Positions 34,699-45,109 of a stretch of 64,000 nucleotides of DNA are shown piece by piece. The position numbers and the translations under genes were made by a program. The notes beneath the pieces were generated by a model. That model worked only from the letters and a program-made list of their open reading frames with translations, had not been told where the DNA came from and made no database searches. The stretch lies in assembly GCA_036346405.1 (NCBI GenBank), contig CM070563.1:33469298-33533297 (forward strand), in the 5' to 3' direction. Source of the DNA: Phyllostachys edulis. Lineage: Eukaryota; Streptophyta; Magnoliopsida; Poales; Poaceae. The first letter of the stretch is position 1. Each line of letters begins with the position of its first letter.

Positions 34699-37453
34699 TA
34701 TCTCAAGAGATAAAGGGAGGCCGGGAGGGGCGATGGAGGGCCGGGCCACATCGACGCCTGGCTTCGTCGCCGTTCGATCGCTTGCCACGTCGCCTCTTCC
34801 ATCTGATTGCCTAGCGTGGGATTCCAACGCCCATTTGTCACGCGTGTCGTTGGATGCCTCATTTGGTTTTAGCTTCCGACGGTTCGGTGCGTGCTTCGGT
34901 CTGCATGCCAGTTGCCTCGTGTCTTGCCTCAGGGATAGTGCATCTCATCGCATTTTCTCCGCCTCTGTCAGTGCACTGCTTCTTCCTCTTCACTTTTTCT
35001 TTGTTTCGCTCGTTCCTCTTCCTCTTTCGCCAGGCGACTTCTTGTGTGTCGCCTCTCCTTTTGCCTCGCTCTCGTGTTCCTTACTTCAGTTCGTTCCTTT
35101 CTAGCGTCCTTGTTCTCGTTCTGTCTACTATGCTCCTCACCGCTTTTCTTCAACGATCCTTTAGTGTAGTTCTTTGTTTAATTACGCTGTTATTATTTTG
35201 CTTGACTTCGCGTTGTTCTTTTAGTAGCACACGCCGTTATTATTCCCTTACCTGTGTTTTGGTACCAATCCTGGTGTCTGAGATTTCGTGTGCTTCTTTT
35301 GTCCTAGAGTTCTAGATCACAGACTAGGTTCTTTGATTTGAGGTTTTGCGTGTTCCATTTTTCATGGATTTCTATGTCTAGGAACGAGTCTCTTTTTGTG
35401 TTCTTTCCTTTTTTTTTCCCTGCCGTCTAGGAGCGAGTCTCTTTTCATGTTCTTTCTTTTTTTCCCCTGTCGATGTTTGTTCTACGTCTACATTTCGTTG
35501 TCTCTTCCTAAAAGCTTGTTTCATGCATGACCCTTTAGCACTAAATGACATGTTTAACTCCTTGGTGCTTCCTTGTCTCTGCAGGTTTTGCGACCCTTCA
35601 ACACATTTTGTGTCCATCGCATTTCTCCCAGCTTTATCAGCCATCCTTCGGCCGCTGTAAGCTCCGACTTTCTCTATTCTCTATTTTTTCCACACTTTCA
35701 ATTGGCCTTTGTAGAAGCCTATTGCTGCTGATGTCCATATTTTTTAGTGCGCTTTGTGCTACACATATTATATAGTCGTCCCCATTCCCGCTAGGATTCT
35801 TTGCAAATTCTTGCTATTCACCGAAATGTCATCAAAGGAACAAAAAAGGTGGAGAGAACAAAATCAGGGGCTAGACCGAGGCGGGTGTGGGCCGAGCGCA
35901 GGGGCGCGGCCTCACCAGCGACCGGGCACGGAGCCGAGCTAGGGGCCGACCTGAGCAGGAGGTGCAGAGGGGAGTCGCACGGGTGCAGTGAGGCACGGCC
36001 ACATGACCGCGGCGCAGGCCGAGCCAGAGGCGCGGTAGCCGGAGGCCGAGCCACAGGTGCCCTAGCCGCATGGGCAGGAGCAGGTCAGAGCCAAGAAAGC
36101 CGAAGGCACGGGCGCGGGCCGATGGCGTTAGGGCGCAGCGGAGCCGGACACAGTGGCGCCCAAAACCGAGAGGGAGCGGCAGCGCCAGAGAGGAGCAGGC
36201 CGGAGCCAAGCAAGCCGAAGGCGAGGGCACAACGGGGCCGGCGGCGTCGGGGCGCAGCGGATCCGGACACGGCGGCGCCCAGAACCGAGAGGGAGAGGTG
36301 GCACCAGAGAGAAATGAAGAGGGGAGGAGGGAGAAGCCCCATGAAGCAAGGATTCGACCAGGAGAGAGGCCCCATGGAGAAAATGAGTGAAGAAATGGGG
36401 AATAGCAAGAAAGTTCGGATAAATACACACCTTTTCTCTTGTGATTTTTTCTTTCTCCTAGCTATTAGCTTATTCAGATAGATACACATCTTTTCCCTGA
36501 TTATTTTGTTGTTGTGCTACCTTCGATCTATTTTTCCTTTGCCGTGTGTCTTCCCGATTATTTATCCATTTTTCCCCCCTGGGGTACCCTTGCTCATTGA
36601 GCAGATCATTGTTGGATTTCTCACCGCTTGGCTTCGTTGTTGTTTTTCCAGGTCTTGCTTCTCCCTGTCTGCTTCGACCTACCTGTCTGCTTCCTTCGGA
36701 TAGCTGCATTTGGCGGTACAACCTGTTCTTACTTACATTTTCTTACGATGCTTTTCCATATCTAGCTTGCCAATACTATTGTGAGAGTCATGTTGCTACT
36801 AATGGTGTCTTTAGATGGCTCTATTTTGCATATATTACCTAGCTAGATTTGCATGCATCATACTTACACGAAACTGTTTTCCATAGAGTTTTTCGCTATA
36901 TTAGTGTCTGCCTTTAGTTTCGACCATTCCCTATATTTATTCCTATTTACATTTATTTCTTTAGTCCTTATATTGTGTTACATTTATCAACTCGATTACG
37001 ATTATGTACTTACGCTCTTTGTATCTATTTAGTTGATATGTGTATGATATATCTCTGCATTTATATGCGTTCAGTTCAAAAAAAAAAGTTCACACCGTGT
37101 GTATAGGTCCCTTTTTTAACCTGGTTTTCCCTCTATTACTATTTTTGCTTTGCTTGTGATGCCTTCTGTATATATACATCTGTGTATTTACCCTTATTCC
37201 CCTATGTTTATATTTTTTCCCCTTATTCAATTCGCTGCGTGTGTTCTCGCTACCTATAGTCTAATCTATTTATGCTTATCTAATTATCTTCGTGTGTTGT
37301 GAGTGTAGATATGTTTGAGAGTTGTACTTCTCGTGCAAAATCACGTACACTCTTGATGTTGCTCACCTTTTCCCCGTTTTATCTATTCGTTCTCTCCTCT
37401 TTACTCAGGCGCTCTTTTATACTTGCGATTTATTCATTTATTTAGGAGGGGTC
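34699..37453. other. Pyrimidine-rich region between MULE G and the Helitron Rep gene
   Basis: No recognisable protein. On the + strand, 34900-35800 and 36430-37450 are T/C-rich with intron-like texture, as expected for the leader and 5' introns of a Helitron Rep gene. I could not place the Helitron 5' TC end. A GC-rich island at 35870-36390 interrupts this and is listed separately. Confidence 0.45.
35870..36390. repeat. GC-rich island with a 117 bp tandem repeat
   Basis: Two units of about 117 bp (36075-36192 and 36193-36310) share GGAGCCAAG, AAGCCGAAGGC, GGGCGCAGCGGA and CCGAGAGGGAG blocks. Long ORFs occur in several frames on both strands (for example 35801-36481 +). They are compositional, rich in Ala, Arg, Gly and Pro, and without a known domain. 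Its composition is unlike its surroundings, so it may be a captured fragment. Confidence 0.5.
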
Positions 37454-38618
37454 ATGTGCCACCACGTCTCTTCTCCCGACGCAAAACAAAATAGAAACAA
37501 GCGTCGCAGGATACTTTCACAGCACCGCATGGTCAGATCAGGTGCGTACCTGCTTTTTCCTATCTACATTCTTCGCCATCGTCCCTACCCAACTACTTGA
37601 AAAAAAACCCTTCTTACCTACCAATTTTTCCTCCTGAAAAGCAAGAAAAAAAACCCCTCTCTTTATCTCGAACACTGATCCTTTTTCTTGCACTCCTATT
37701 GAACCAGGTCCTCTCATTGATCATAGCCTAACAGTTTATCCACTTTGTTTTCCTCCTCAGTACATTGATGATCTCAAAGGTATTTCTATCAACATACTTA
37801 GATAATTGTTCAGCTGCTAGCGCTTCGTATATCACAGTCTTAGATTATAGCTTACATTTCTATCTCCTTTCATGGTTCTGAGCTCTCTTATTCTCTCTTT
37901 TTTTCTTCTTTGTTGGTTTTCGCTGTGTAAAAGCCACCAACCTAGGTAGATCATGCTACGGCCCTCTGGATCATGAATGTTCTTATTGCGGTGCTTTCTT
38001 TTGGTTTCGTGAACACGCAAAGAAGCAAACATCCATCGTGTCTCAAAGGTTTGTGTATAACAACTGATGTAGAGGTGGCAGAGTTTCATTGCCAGCGTTT
38101 AGGCAACTGCCTCCTTTTTTAGCTAACCTTTTGAGATTCAATGGTGATGCTCATTCTAGGAGCTTCTTAAAGAAAATTCGCCAATACAACTGTTTGTTTG
38201 CTTTCACTTCTATGGGCGCTAAGATACAAAGATTGGTGAATACTTCTAGAGGACCATATGTGTTTAGCATATGTGGGCAAGTGCACCATCGCATTGGTTC
38301 TTTAGTCCCTCGTGATGAAGTTGTGCCTAAATTTATGGAATTCTACATATATGACACCGAGAACAAGGTCGGCAACAGAATACATGCGCTAGATTCCTCA
38401 AAAACAACTGAGGGACCTTTAGATCCTCACATAGTCTCCTCTCTTATGCGTATGCTTGACGAGCACAATCCATTGGTTCAGAAATTCCGCCTCGCTAGAG
38501 ATCATTTGCGTGCATCAGGAGATGATTGTGTTGGCATTAGAATTGTCGATGCTAGAACAGGTGATCCAGTCTAGTACGATCTATCTAGCTGTAACGAACT
38601 CGCGCTATTGGTTGTTGT
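37454..38618 (+). pseudogene. Helitron Rep, N-terminal part
   Basis: A short first exon (about 37454-37540, with RNKRRRILSQHR) has an apparent donor GGTGCG. A longer exon covers about 37960-38618. It contains HECSYCGAFFW, then after a TGA the block LPAFRQLPPFLANLLRF, and the Helitron-typical phrases FAFTSMGAKI and YDTENKVGNRIHAL, ending DARTGDPV followed by TAG at 38572. The frame continues past the TAG (YDLSSCNELALLVV) until the CACTA element starts at 38619. These residues precede the HUH endonuclease domain in Helitron Rep proteins. Confidence 0.87.
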
Positions 38619-38634
38619 CACTACAACATGAACA
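38619..38634. repeat. CACTA left terminal inverted repeat
   Basis: CACTACAACATGAACA matches the inverted right end at 14 of 16 positions. It is directly preceded by TGT. Confidence 0.88.
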
Positions 38635-38827
38635 CCCCTTTAGCAACGCATATATACGTTAGTAGAAGTCCAAATAAATGTTGTTAGAGTCTATACCAAC
38701 GCATTTAGTATGCGTTGCCATTGAGGCCATTGCCAAGGTCTGTGAAAACACATATACAAGCGTTGGTAACATGTAAATAAAAGCGTTGTAAGGTTGCAAC
38801 GCATATTTTGGTATAGTAGCAACACAC

Positions 38828-38850
38828 ATATATATATATATATATATATA
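38828..38850. repeat. (TA)n microsatellite
   Basis: About eleven TA units lie within the CACTA subterminal region. Confidence 0.9.
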
Positions 38851-39366
38851 GTGTTGGCATTGAACACTAGCAAATCACTTCCAGGATTGTTTACAACGCA
38901 TCTAATCATTGCAAACGGTGTCCTTTTCATGTCCAGGTTGGACTTATCAATTAGGGCCCATGGGATTAAATAAAACACACATACCAAAGTGTATAACAAA
39001 AAATTTTCATTGCCATCAACAAAAAATTGTTTCATTACAAAGAATTTCCAATTGGCTTCACAAGTCTAGACTCGAGACATGCACAGTTGGTACTATCATG
39101 ATCTAATAATATAATATGCCCTAAAACATAAATGTAAGTACATGTCTATACTTTTAGTGGAAAGTCTTTGTTCTCTATGCCCCTGTGGTCCTATAAAAAA
39201 AATTCTTCATTCCCCAGCATTCTCCATTCTATACACAAGTTTGCCGAACAGTCCAAACCATCAACATATCTTCTCAATCTGAAAAGAGAAATAAAGTTCT
39301 TTTAGTGCATTATTAAAGTAAAATATAACATTCCAACTCTTCCAAACAGATGTAGGTGTTGACGTG

Positions 39367-39557
39367 CATCCAAGGAAAGGAAAGTACCTGATTTTGATTA
39401 TTTCTTCTGGAAGTGTTTCAAAACACATATCAATTTCAGATGAATTTGTATGGTCATCATCAGCTTCTAAAGTATCCACTGAAGTTGCTTCTCCAGGAGG
39501 GCTTTCTTTGCTATAAACTAAGTCGCCTTCTACAACCCATGAGTTGACCAAGAACAA
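39367..39557 (-). pseudogene. Exon-like ORF in the CACTA element, unidentified
   Basis: On the minus strand an open frame encodes EGDLVYSKESPPGEATSVD and continues with an acidic stretch to CFETLPEEIIKIR. It is followed by a GTAC that could be a splice donor and preceded by GGTTGTAG, a possible acceptor. The composition is protein-like and differs from the A/T-rich surroundings. I do not recognise it. It may be a third captured exon, in the same orientation as the other two fragments. Confidence 0.35.
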
Positions 39558-40398
39558 GCCCCTCCTTCACATAACTAGAAAGGGTTAGTTGCTAAAGTAT
39601 CAGCATTTAGGACCTATTGTAGTCAATGACTCATTTAAGCCATGTACTTCATGATCACCTAGTAAAGTGGTCTTGGGCAGCTTGTGTGATGCTACGATGC
39701 ATTAGTGTGCAACTTTTATGAGTGCATTGTTCCTACGGGCTCAGCAAAAACCGAAAGCAAACAATAAATGAACTATGACATGCATGGCATACACAAAGCG
39801 TAAAACAAACCCGCCAGTTTTGGGAAATTTATAGAGCTTTAAGTCTCTGGAGTCAGGACTATATAAAGTTTTATACCTAAATGTTAAATGCAGTTTAAAT
39901 TGTAACTATTTCTATGAAGTGAGACAAATTAATCACATATGGTATTAGTAGAAGCTATACAAGAATGAAATACTGAATACATGTCAACGGTACTAGCCCA
40001 CAAAATGGTTTATAGGGTACCTCTTTTTTATGTTTCAATTATCAAGAGAATTTATAGCTCATTACAGATATCAGATCACTGAACATTAGAGCAATTAGCA
40101 ATGCTCAATTATGTGGCTGAAAATGTCATTATTTTGAGGAAAATATGCTAGAATTCCATTAGTGCATTCAACTTGTCCAAAGGTCAAAGGAACCAACCAA
40201 ATTTATACATCATTGTTGTATCTCTGTGTCCAAGTTAATTTACTATCAAAATGAACACTTAGAAAAAAAAATACATCTCAAATATCAAGAAATGATAGAT
40301 TGTTCAACCACTGCGACAATGAAGACATCAATTTGTTGCAATCAAAATCCAAGTGGTGCTAGGATGATCGCATAAGCACTAATCAAAAAGAATATTAC

Positions 40399-40903
40399 CA
40401 TTTACATCAAAAAAAGATCTATTGATTACGCCTATGTCGCCACCAAAGAAGCATACCGACAGCAATACCGACAAATGCTACTAGACCAGTAGTTGCTCCA
40501 CAGATTATAGAAATACAGTGGCTTCTTGCCATGCCTTGTTGTGGTCGAGCTGAGGAAAAGGAGACGGATATGAATATTGAATAGCACATACAAGACAAAA
40601 AATTACCATTTTTCTACCATGGTAGCATGTTTCCCAAAGATGAACAATGAACAACAAGCTCACTCTTTAGGTCATCGGGTGGATAAGAAAGTGGGTCCAG
40701 CGACACAGAAGAGCAATTATCTCCAGACTTGACACCACAGATCATTGGATTTCCAGCGATGTTGTTCAAACAAGTAATAATACAGAGTGTTCAGGGGGAA
40801 ACTCAATTATGCTAGCAAGGTGAAAGGGGATAAGCTGAATTACTTACATGAAAGTTCTTGCAGAAATCTTTGGCAACGGACCGCTGAGATTGTTAAATGA
40901 AAG
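40399..40903 (-). pseudogene. Captured LRR receptor-like kinase fragment (SERK/NIK-like), three exons with introns
   Basis: On the minus strand exon 1 (40903-40848) reads LSFNNLSGPLPKISARTF and ends at a GTAAGT donor. Exon 2 (about 40769-40664) reads NIAGNPMICG, then DNCSSVSLDPLSYPPDDLK, with a GTGAGC donor. Exon 3 (40550-40399) follows a TCAG acceptor and encodes a transmembrane segment (IICGATTGLVAFVGIAVGML) then WWRHRRN, with a TAG in place of a Gln codon and a one-base insertion before its end. Last LRR, Ser-Pro-rich spacer and transmembrane helix are in the order of SERK/NIK-type receptor kinases. The kinase domain is absent. Introns are retained, so the capture was at DNA level. Confidence 0.85.
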
Positions 40904-40988
40904 TTATGTCTAATGCCACTAGCTAGCTGTCTAGCTTTCGGTACTCCTATGTGTTAATGTATGTATCAAGAACTAGTAGTATCATCAC

Positions 40989-41113
40989 CTCGGGTCGCTC
41001 CTCCTTGTCGAGGTCAACAGCGCGGGAGTCGAGCATCTTGGACTCGATGGTGAGGTCCCTGGAGTGCTCCTCCCAGTAGCTCTTCTACGACTTCCTCTCC
41101 ACCGCCCGACCCC
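40989..41113 (-). pseudogene. Captured exon of phosphoethanolamine N-methyltransferase
   Basis: On the minus strand, after a TGTGTAG acceptor, the exon encodes VERKS, a stop, then SYWEEHSRDLTIESKMLD and SRAVDLDKEERPE. It ends at a GTGATG donor. This matches my memory of the conserved N-terminal segment just before the first methyltransferase domain of plant phosphoethanolamine N-methyltransferases, enzymes of phosphocholine synthesis. Only this exon is recognisable. An in-frame TAG makes it non-functional. It shares its orientation with the receptor kinase fragment, so the element assembled pieces of two unrelated genes. Confidence 0.78.
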
Positions 41114-41189
41114 TACACACAACACAAACACCAACCCAAAACCCTTGAATTCCCCTTGTCCGATCCCCAAAAAACAACAACTTAACAAT

Positions 41190-42050
41190 GATCATGCGGA
41201 TCTAGGACCCGAGGTCCCATTGGCTTACCATTCGCCGCGACAGCCACGGCGCCGGATTATACCTGCGATGGAGGCAGAGGAGGGGGCACCTGCTGCACCG
41301 GGGCTCCCCTCACCGAGTTGCCGCAACCAGCATTGCCCGCCGTGGGCTTTGCCGCGGCCTCCACCGCGACCTTCTGCCTTGCCTCCTCCAACACGGGCCA
41401 CGACTCGGCCCCCATTACAGCTGCCTCGCCCGCTGCAGGCAGCGGCGTGGTCCTCCTCCACGGCGACGCATTGCCACCAGCCGGATCCACCGTCGCCACG
41501 GCCCCTCCGTGAGGATCCGATAAGAGGCGGCCAGCGGTCTTTGCATGGAGGGCGAAGCCGGATCCGGTCAGAGACGGCTTCACAGTGCGGAGAAGGAGAC
41601 CAACCGGCGTGGGGAAGAGGGAAGTCGAGCGGCGTGAAGGAGGAGAAGGAGGTTCAGATCTGGCCAGGCTCGTCTTCACGCCGAGGGGGAGGAGGCCAAG
41701 GGGCGTCTCATGGTGTTCTCCGGAGTCGACTTCACGACGCGGGGGAGGAGGCCAAGGGGCGTCTCCGCGTGGGGGGAGTGGCAGGGGAGGAGGCGGCGCC
41801 GGTTCCACGCGTGGACGTAGCCGTGGGGAGGAGGCAACGACGGCAGATCCGCACAAGGGTGAGGCTAGGGAAGGAGGAGGCGCTGGATCCGTACGGTGGA
41901 AAGGCCAGCGGCGGCGGGAGGTCACCGTGGAGTTTACTGGGAGGGTGGCGACAGGAGCGAGGGGGTTTAGTTGGAGCAGCCGAGCAGTTTTATTTGGATG
42001 TGGAGGTGGTGGGTTGAGCAGACGTGGTGAATAAGTTGGTCATGCAACAC
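41190..42050. other. GC-rich segment of the CACTA element, origin unknown
   Basis: Very GC-rich, with overlapping long ORFs on both strands (41064-42017 + and 41925-41257 -) that are low-complexity and match no family I know. A block GGGGGAGGAGGCCAAGGGGC is repeated at about 41683 and 41740. It could be the 5' end of a captured gene, since it lies upstream of the methyltransferase exon in reading direction. Confidence 0.4.
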
Positions 42051-42088
42051 ATGTGTTTTCTGTTGCGAGTTATATGTTGTTATATGTA

Positions 42089-42104
42089 TGTTCTTTTTGT
42101 AGTG
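42089..42104. repeat. CACTA right terminal inverted repeat
   Basis: TGTTCTTTTTGTAGTG, followed directly by the TGT target duplication. Confidence 0.88.
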
Positions 42105-44077
42105 TGTTGATTTCTCGCTTGAGACTTATAAACGAGATATCGTGATTCATAACAGATCCAGAGACTTACATAGAATATCTCCCTTACACCTTGCATTCAT
42201 GGCTCTATAGTACCCGCTTCTATTCCCGTATGCCGAACATGGCTTTCAAATCGACGTTCCTTACATCGGCGTCGATCCCACCAACCAGCATATCCGCTCT
42301 AAAGTTACTATGCAGGACTACTTCAGATATTACTTCCACTATAGAAAGAACTAAACAAATCCTTACCTAAACTATGGTCGATTATCGTCTGAGATAAAAG
42401 TTGATGCACGTGCATGTGTCGATGAGTGTCGTCTTTAGTACATACTAGATCACTAGAACGAATTGAGAATCAAGAGTTACAGGGCGTTGTCGATGCTGTT
42501 GCTTCTGGTTTTATAGATGGCGGCGATGTTGGCAAACGTATAGTGCTTCCAGCGAGCCACACTAGTGGAAGACGCTATATGATCCAGAATTACCATGATG
42601 CTATCGCTATATGCCGCGTATATGGACCTCCAGATTTGTTTATTACCTTCACGTGCAATCCCAAATGGATTGAGATTTCCGATGCTTTGCAATTCAAGCC
42701 TAGACAATGCACTGCTTATAGAGCTGATATTATCGATAGAGTCTACAATATGAAACTAGAAGAACTCTTAGAGGATATCAAGGATGGTACTGCATTCGGT
42801 CCTATTGACGCTTGTAAGTATATGCTTATCTGCCTTTTGTCTTATTCTCTTACTACAGCCTCTTTCTGATACTCTATAACGCTCCTTTGTTTCAACCATC
42901 TCTTTTCTAATTCGTGTTGTCTTCATACTTACAGTGCTTCACGCCATAGAATTCCAAAAGTGTGGTCTCCCACATGCTCACATCATTGTTTGGCTAACTC
43001 GCGACACTACTGAGCCAACATCAGTCCTTATCGATTCTTTCGCAAGCGCTGAGATACCTGATCTAGTTACTGACCCTTTAGGATATATTTTAGTTTCTAA
43101 ACATATGATGCATGGTCCTTATGGTGTCCTTAACGAAAGATGTCCATGTATGAAATACGGTTCCTATTCGAAATTTTATCCAAAGCCTTTTCGCGATGAA
43201 ACATCCATCGACAAAGACGGCTTCGCTCTTTATAAATGTCCTAACAATGACCAGTTCGTTGTTAAAGGAAATATATTCGCTTAGACAACAGATGGGTTGT
43301 TCCACATAATTTGTTCCTCCTAAAAAAGTACTCAGCCCATATAAACGTTGAATGGTGTAATAAAACACGTGTTCCTAGTTATCTTTTCAAATATGTTACT
43401 AAAGGACAAGATTGTGCAAAAATATACCTCGAAAATTCAAGAAAGGCGAGGACGCACCCTGCGACCCAATGACATCTACTATTAATGAGGTAAAAGAGTA
43501 TCTAGATTGTCGATACATATGCGAGCAGGATGCAGTGTGGAGAATCCTAGGTTATGATATCCATAGGCACTATCCTTCTGTTGAACGTCTTGTTGTCCAT
43601 CTACCTCGGCTGAATAATATTAGCCTAGATCCTAATACCAACCTGACATCTTTGATTAACAATTCTTTTTTAGCGAAAACCCAACTGACTGAATGGTTTA
43701 CTGCAAATAGAATCTATCCTGAGGCCCATTCCTTATCCTACTATGGTTTCCCTTCTATGTGGCGATGGGACACTCAAACTAGATGTTGGCATAAGAGACG
43801 CAGTGGGACCAAGATAGGACGTCTGTATTTTGTGCACCCTTCTGCTGGTGAACGATACTTTCTTAGAATACTACTACTGGTGATCAAGGGAGCACAAAGT
43901 TTCAATCATATTCGGACATTTCAAGGTGTTGTCTTTGGCACGTTTAAAGAGGCATGTGCTGCTCGTGGTTTGTTAAGAGACGACACTGAATGGTACAACG
44001 CTTTTTCAGAGGCAATCACGTGGGGCACACCCCACCAACTTCGTTAGCTATTTTGTGATGATGTTGCTATTCTGTGA
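42105..44077 (+). pseudogene. Helitron Rep, HUH endonuclease part
   Basis: The Rep frame resumes after the CACTA element with VDFSLETYKRDIV. It passes a TAG before YPLLFPY and reaches the Rep domain, with GKRIVLPASHTSGRRYM (about 42532) and FITFTCNPKWIEI (about 42640). A 120 bp GT-AG intron lies at 42815-42934. The HUH motif follows (GLPHAHIIVW, HAH at 42973-42981). The tyrosine pair occurs in YLFKY (about 43380-43396) after a frame break. Coding continues to QLR at 44044, then TAG and LFCDDVAIL, where element I interrupts. Several stops are CAG-to-TAG type. Intact Rep nicks DNA and starts rolling-circle transposition. Confidence 0.88.
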
Positions 44078-45047
44078 TGATGAACCCGAAGGTCCTTGTT
44101 TTGGCCCGATCTTTCGATGAGACGGTAAGTTCGGTAGTAGTCGCTCAACTCTCACGATCCTGGCTACGAACACGCAAGGCTCGAAACTACGTAATCGCTG
44201 AACTGCTCGACAAGTCGTTATCAACCGTGCATGAATACCCGGATGACCTAACCACGAAGGTCGATTCCAGCATAAACCGAAGAAGCACGCAAGAAAAAGG
44301 TAAAGCAATCCGAAATTGCAAATAGGAATTGAAATATTGAATTGAGTTGGGAATTCTGAATAAGGATCTTAATTGGGTGGTCTAGTCGACACATGCAAAA
44401 GATACAAGTTGCAACGAAGGCAAACTAAACATAAACAAAATCCCCGGAAACTAGAGGGGGTGTGACCTCCTTAAATAGGGGATGAGGAGTCACAAATCTA
44501 ATAGAACTAAGGAGGTGGTACTAAAATTGTGTTTACTATTCATGTGAACAGTACACACCCCCCAGGTGGCCTGCCGGCATATGGGTCAAGTTGAGTACGA
44601 TTACAAAGCCCAAATTGGCCCAAACATATGATACGACATCTTCTTTTGGTGATTCCGACATGCACAGCAGGAATTTATCGGTGAGGATGGATCCGTTGCA
44701 AAGAGGACGAAATAAGATTTTCATCAAGTACTCGTGGACCTCCAACGGACTCCGTATGTGAAAGTTATGCATGTTTGAAGTCGGTGCTGTCTCTAGAGGC
44801 CGAACTGGATTCCAAAATGTATCCAGCTTGAACTCTTGCTTGGCACATGCAACAGCACCATGGCATGTAGATATAGTACCATGGCCTGTAGACGTAACAC
44901 CATGGAATGTAGACGTAGCTCGATCCAATTGGGTAATATGGCATTGCATTAGCCGAAAATCCTATTGGAGAAGATGTTGTTGAAGTAGAGGATGCAGTGC
45001 AGCGGGTCGAAGCAATGGTTGCATCCTTAGGTTTGATGTCCTCATCA
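44078..45047 (-). repeat. Element I 3' LTR (970 bp)
   Basis: It begins TGATGAACCCGAAGG and ends TGATGTCCTCATCA on the + strand, and is adjacent to the purine tract. It contains short repeats of CCATGG.ATGTAGA.GTA at 44860-44930. Confidence 0.9.
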
Positions 45048-45061
45048 TCCTCCCTTTCTTG
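45048..45061 (-). other. Polypurine tract of element I
   Basis: On the minus strand it reads CAAGAAAGGGAGGA, immediately before the TGATGAGG LTR start. Confidence 0.75.
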
Positions 45062-45109
45062 AATTTGAGTCGTCCTCGACTCAATCGTTGTCTCCAAATC
45101 ACCACTTTC

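Larger units (their letters stand above)
38619..42104. mobile_element. Non-autonomous CACTA transposon carrying captured host gene fragments
   Basis: It starts CACTACAACATGAACA and ends with the inverted TGTTCTTTTTGTAGTG, a 16 bp terminal repeat with two mismatches. The 3 bp TGT is duplicated at 38616-38618 and 42105-42107, and removing the element with one TGT rejoins the Helitron Rep frame. Subterminal GCAACGCATA / CGTTGC repeats occur near the left end. There is no transposase. Inside are fragments of an LRR receptor kinase and of a phosphoethanolamine methyltransferase gene, both on the minus strand, plus unidentified exon-like and GC-rich sequence. Confidence 0.9.

Noticed and set aside
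35801..36489. Several long overlapping ORFs on both strands
   Set aside because: They follow the GC-rich tandem repeat and are open in many frames at once, which is a composition effect. Kept only as a repeat island.
41064..42034. 317- and 222-codon ORFs in the CACTA element
   Set aside because: Antiparallel low-complexity ORFs in a GC-rich block, with no recognisable motif on either strand. I report the block but not a gene.
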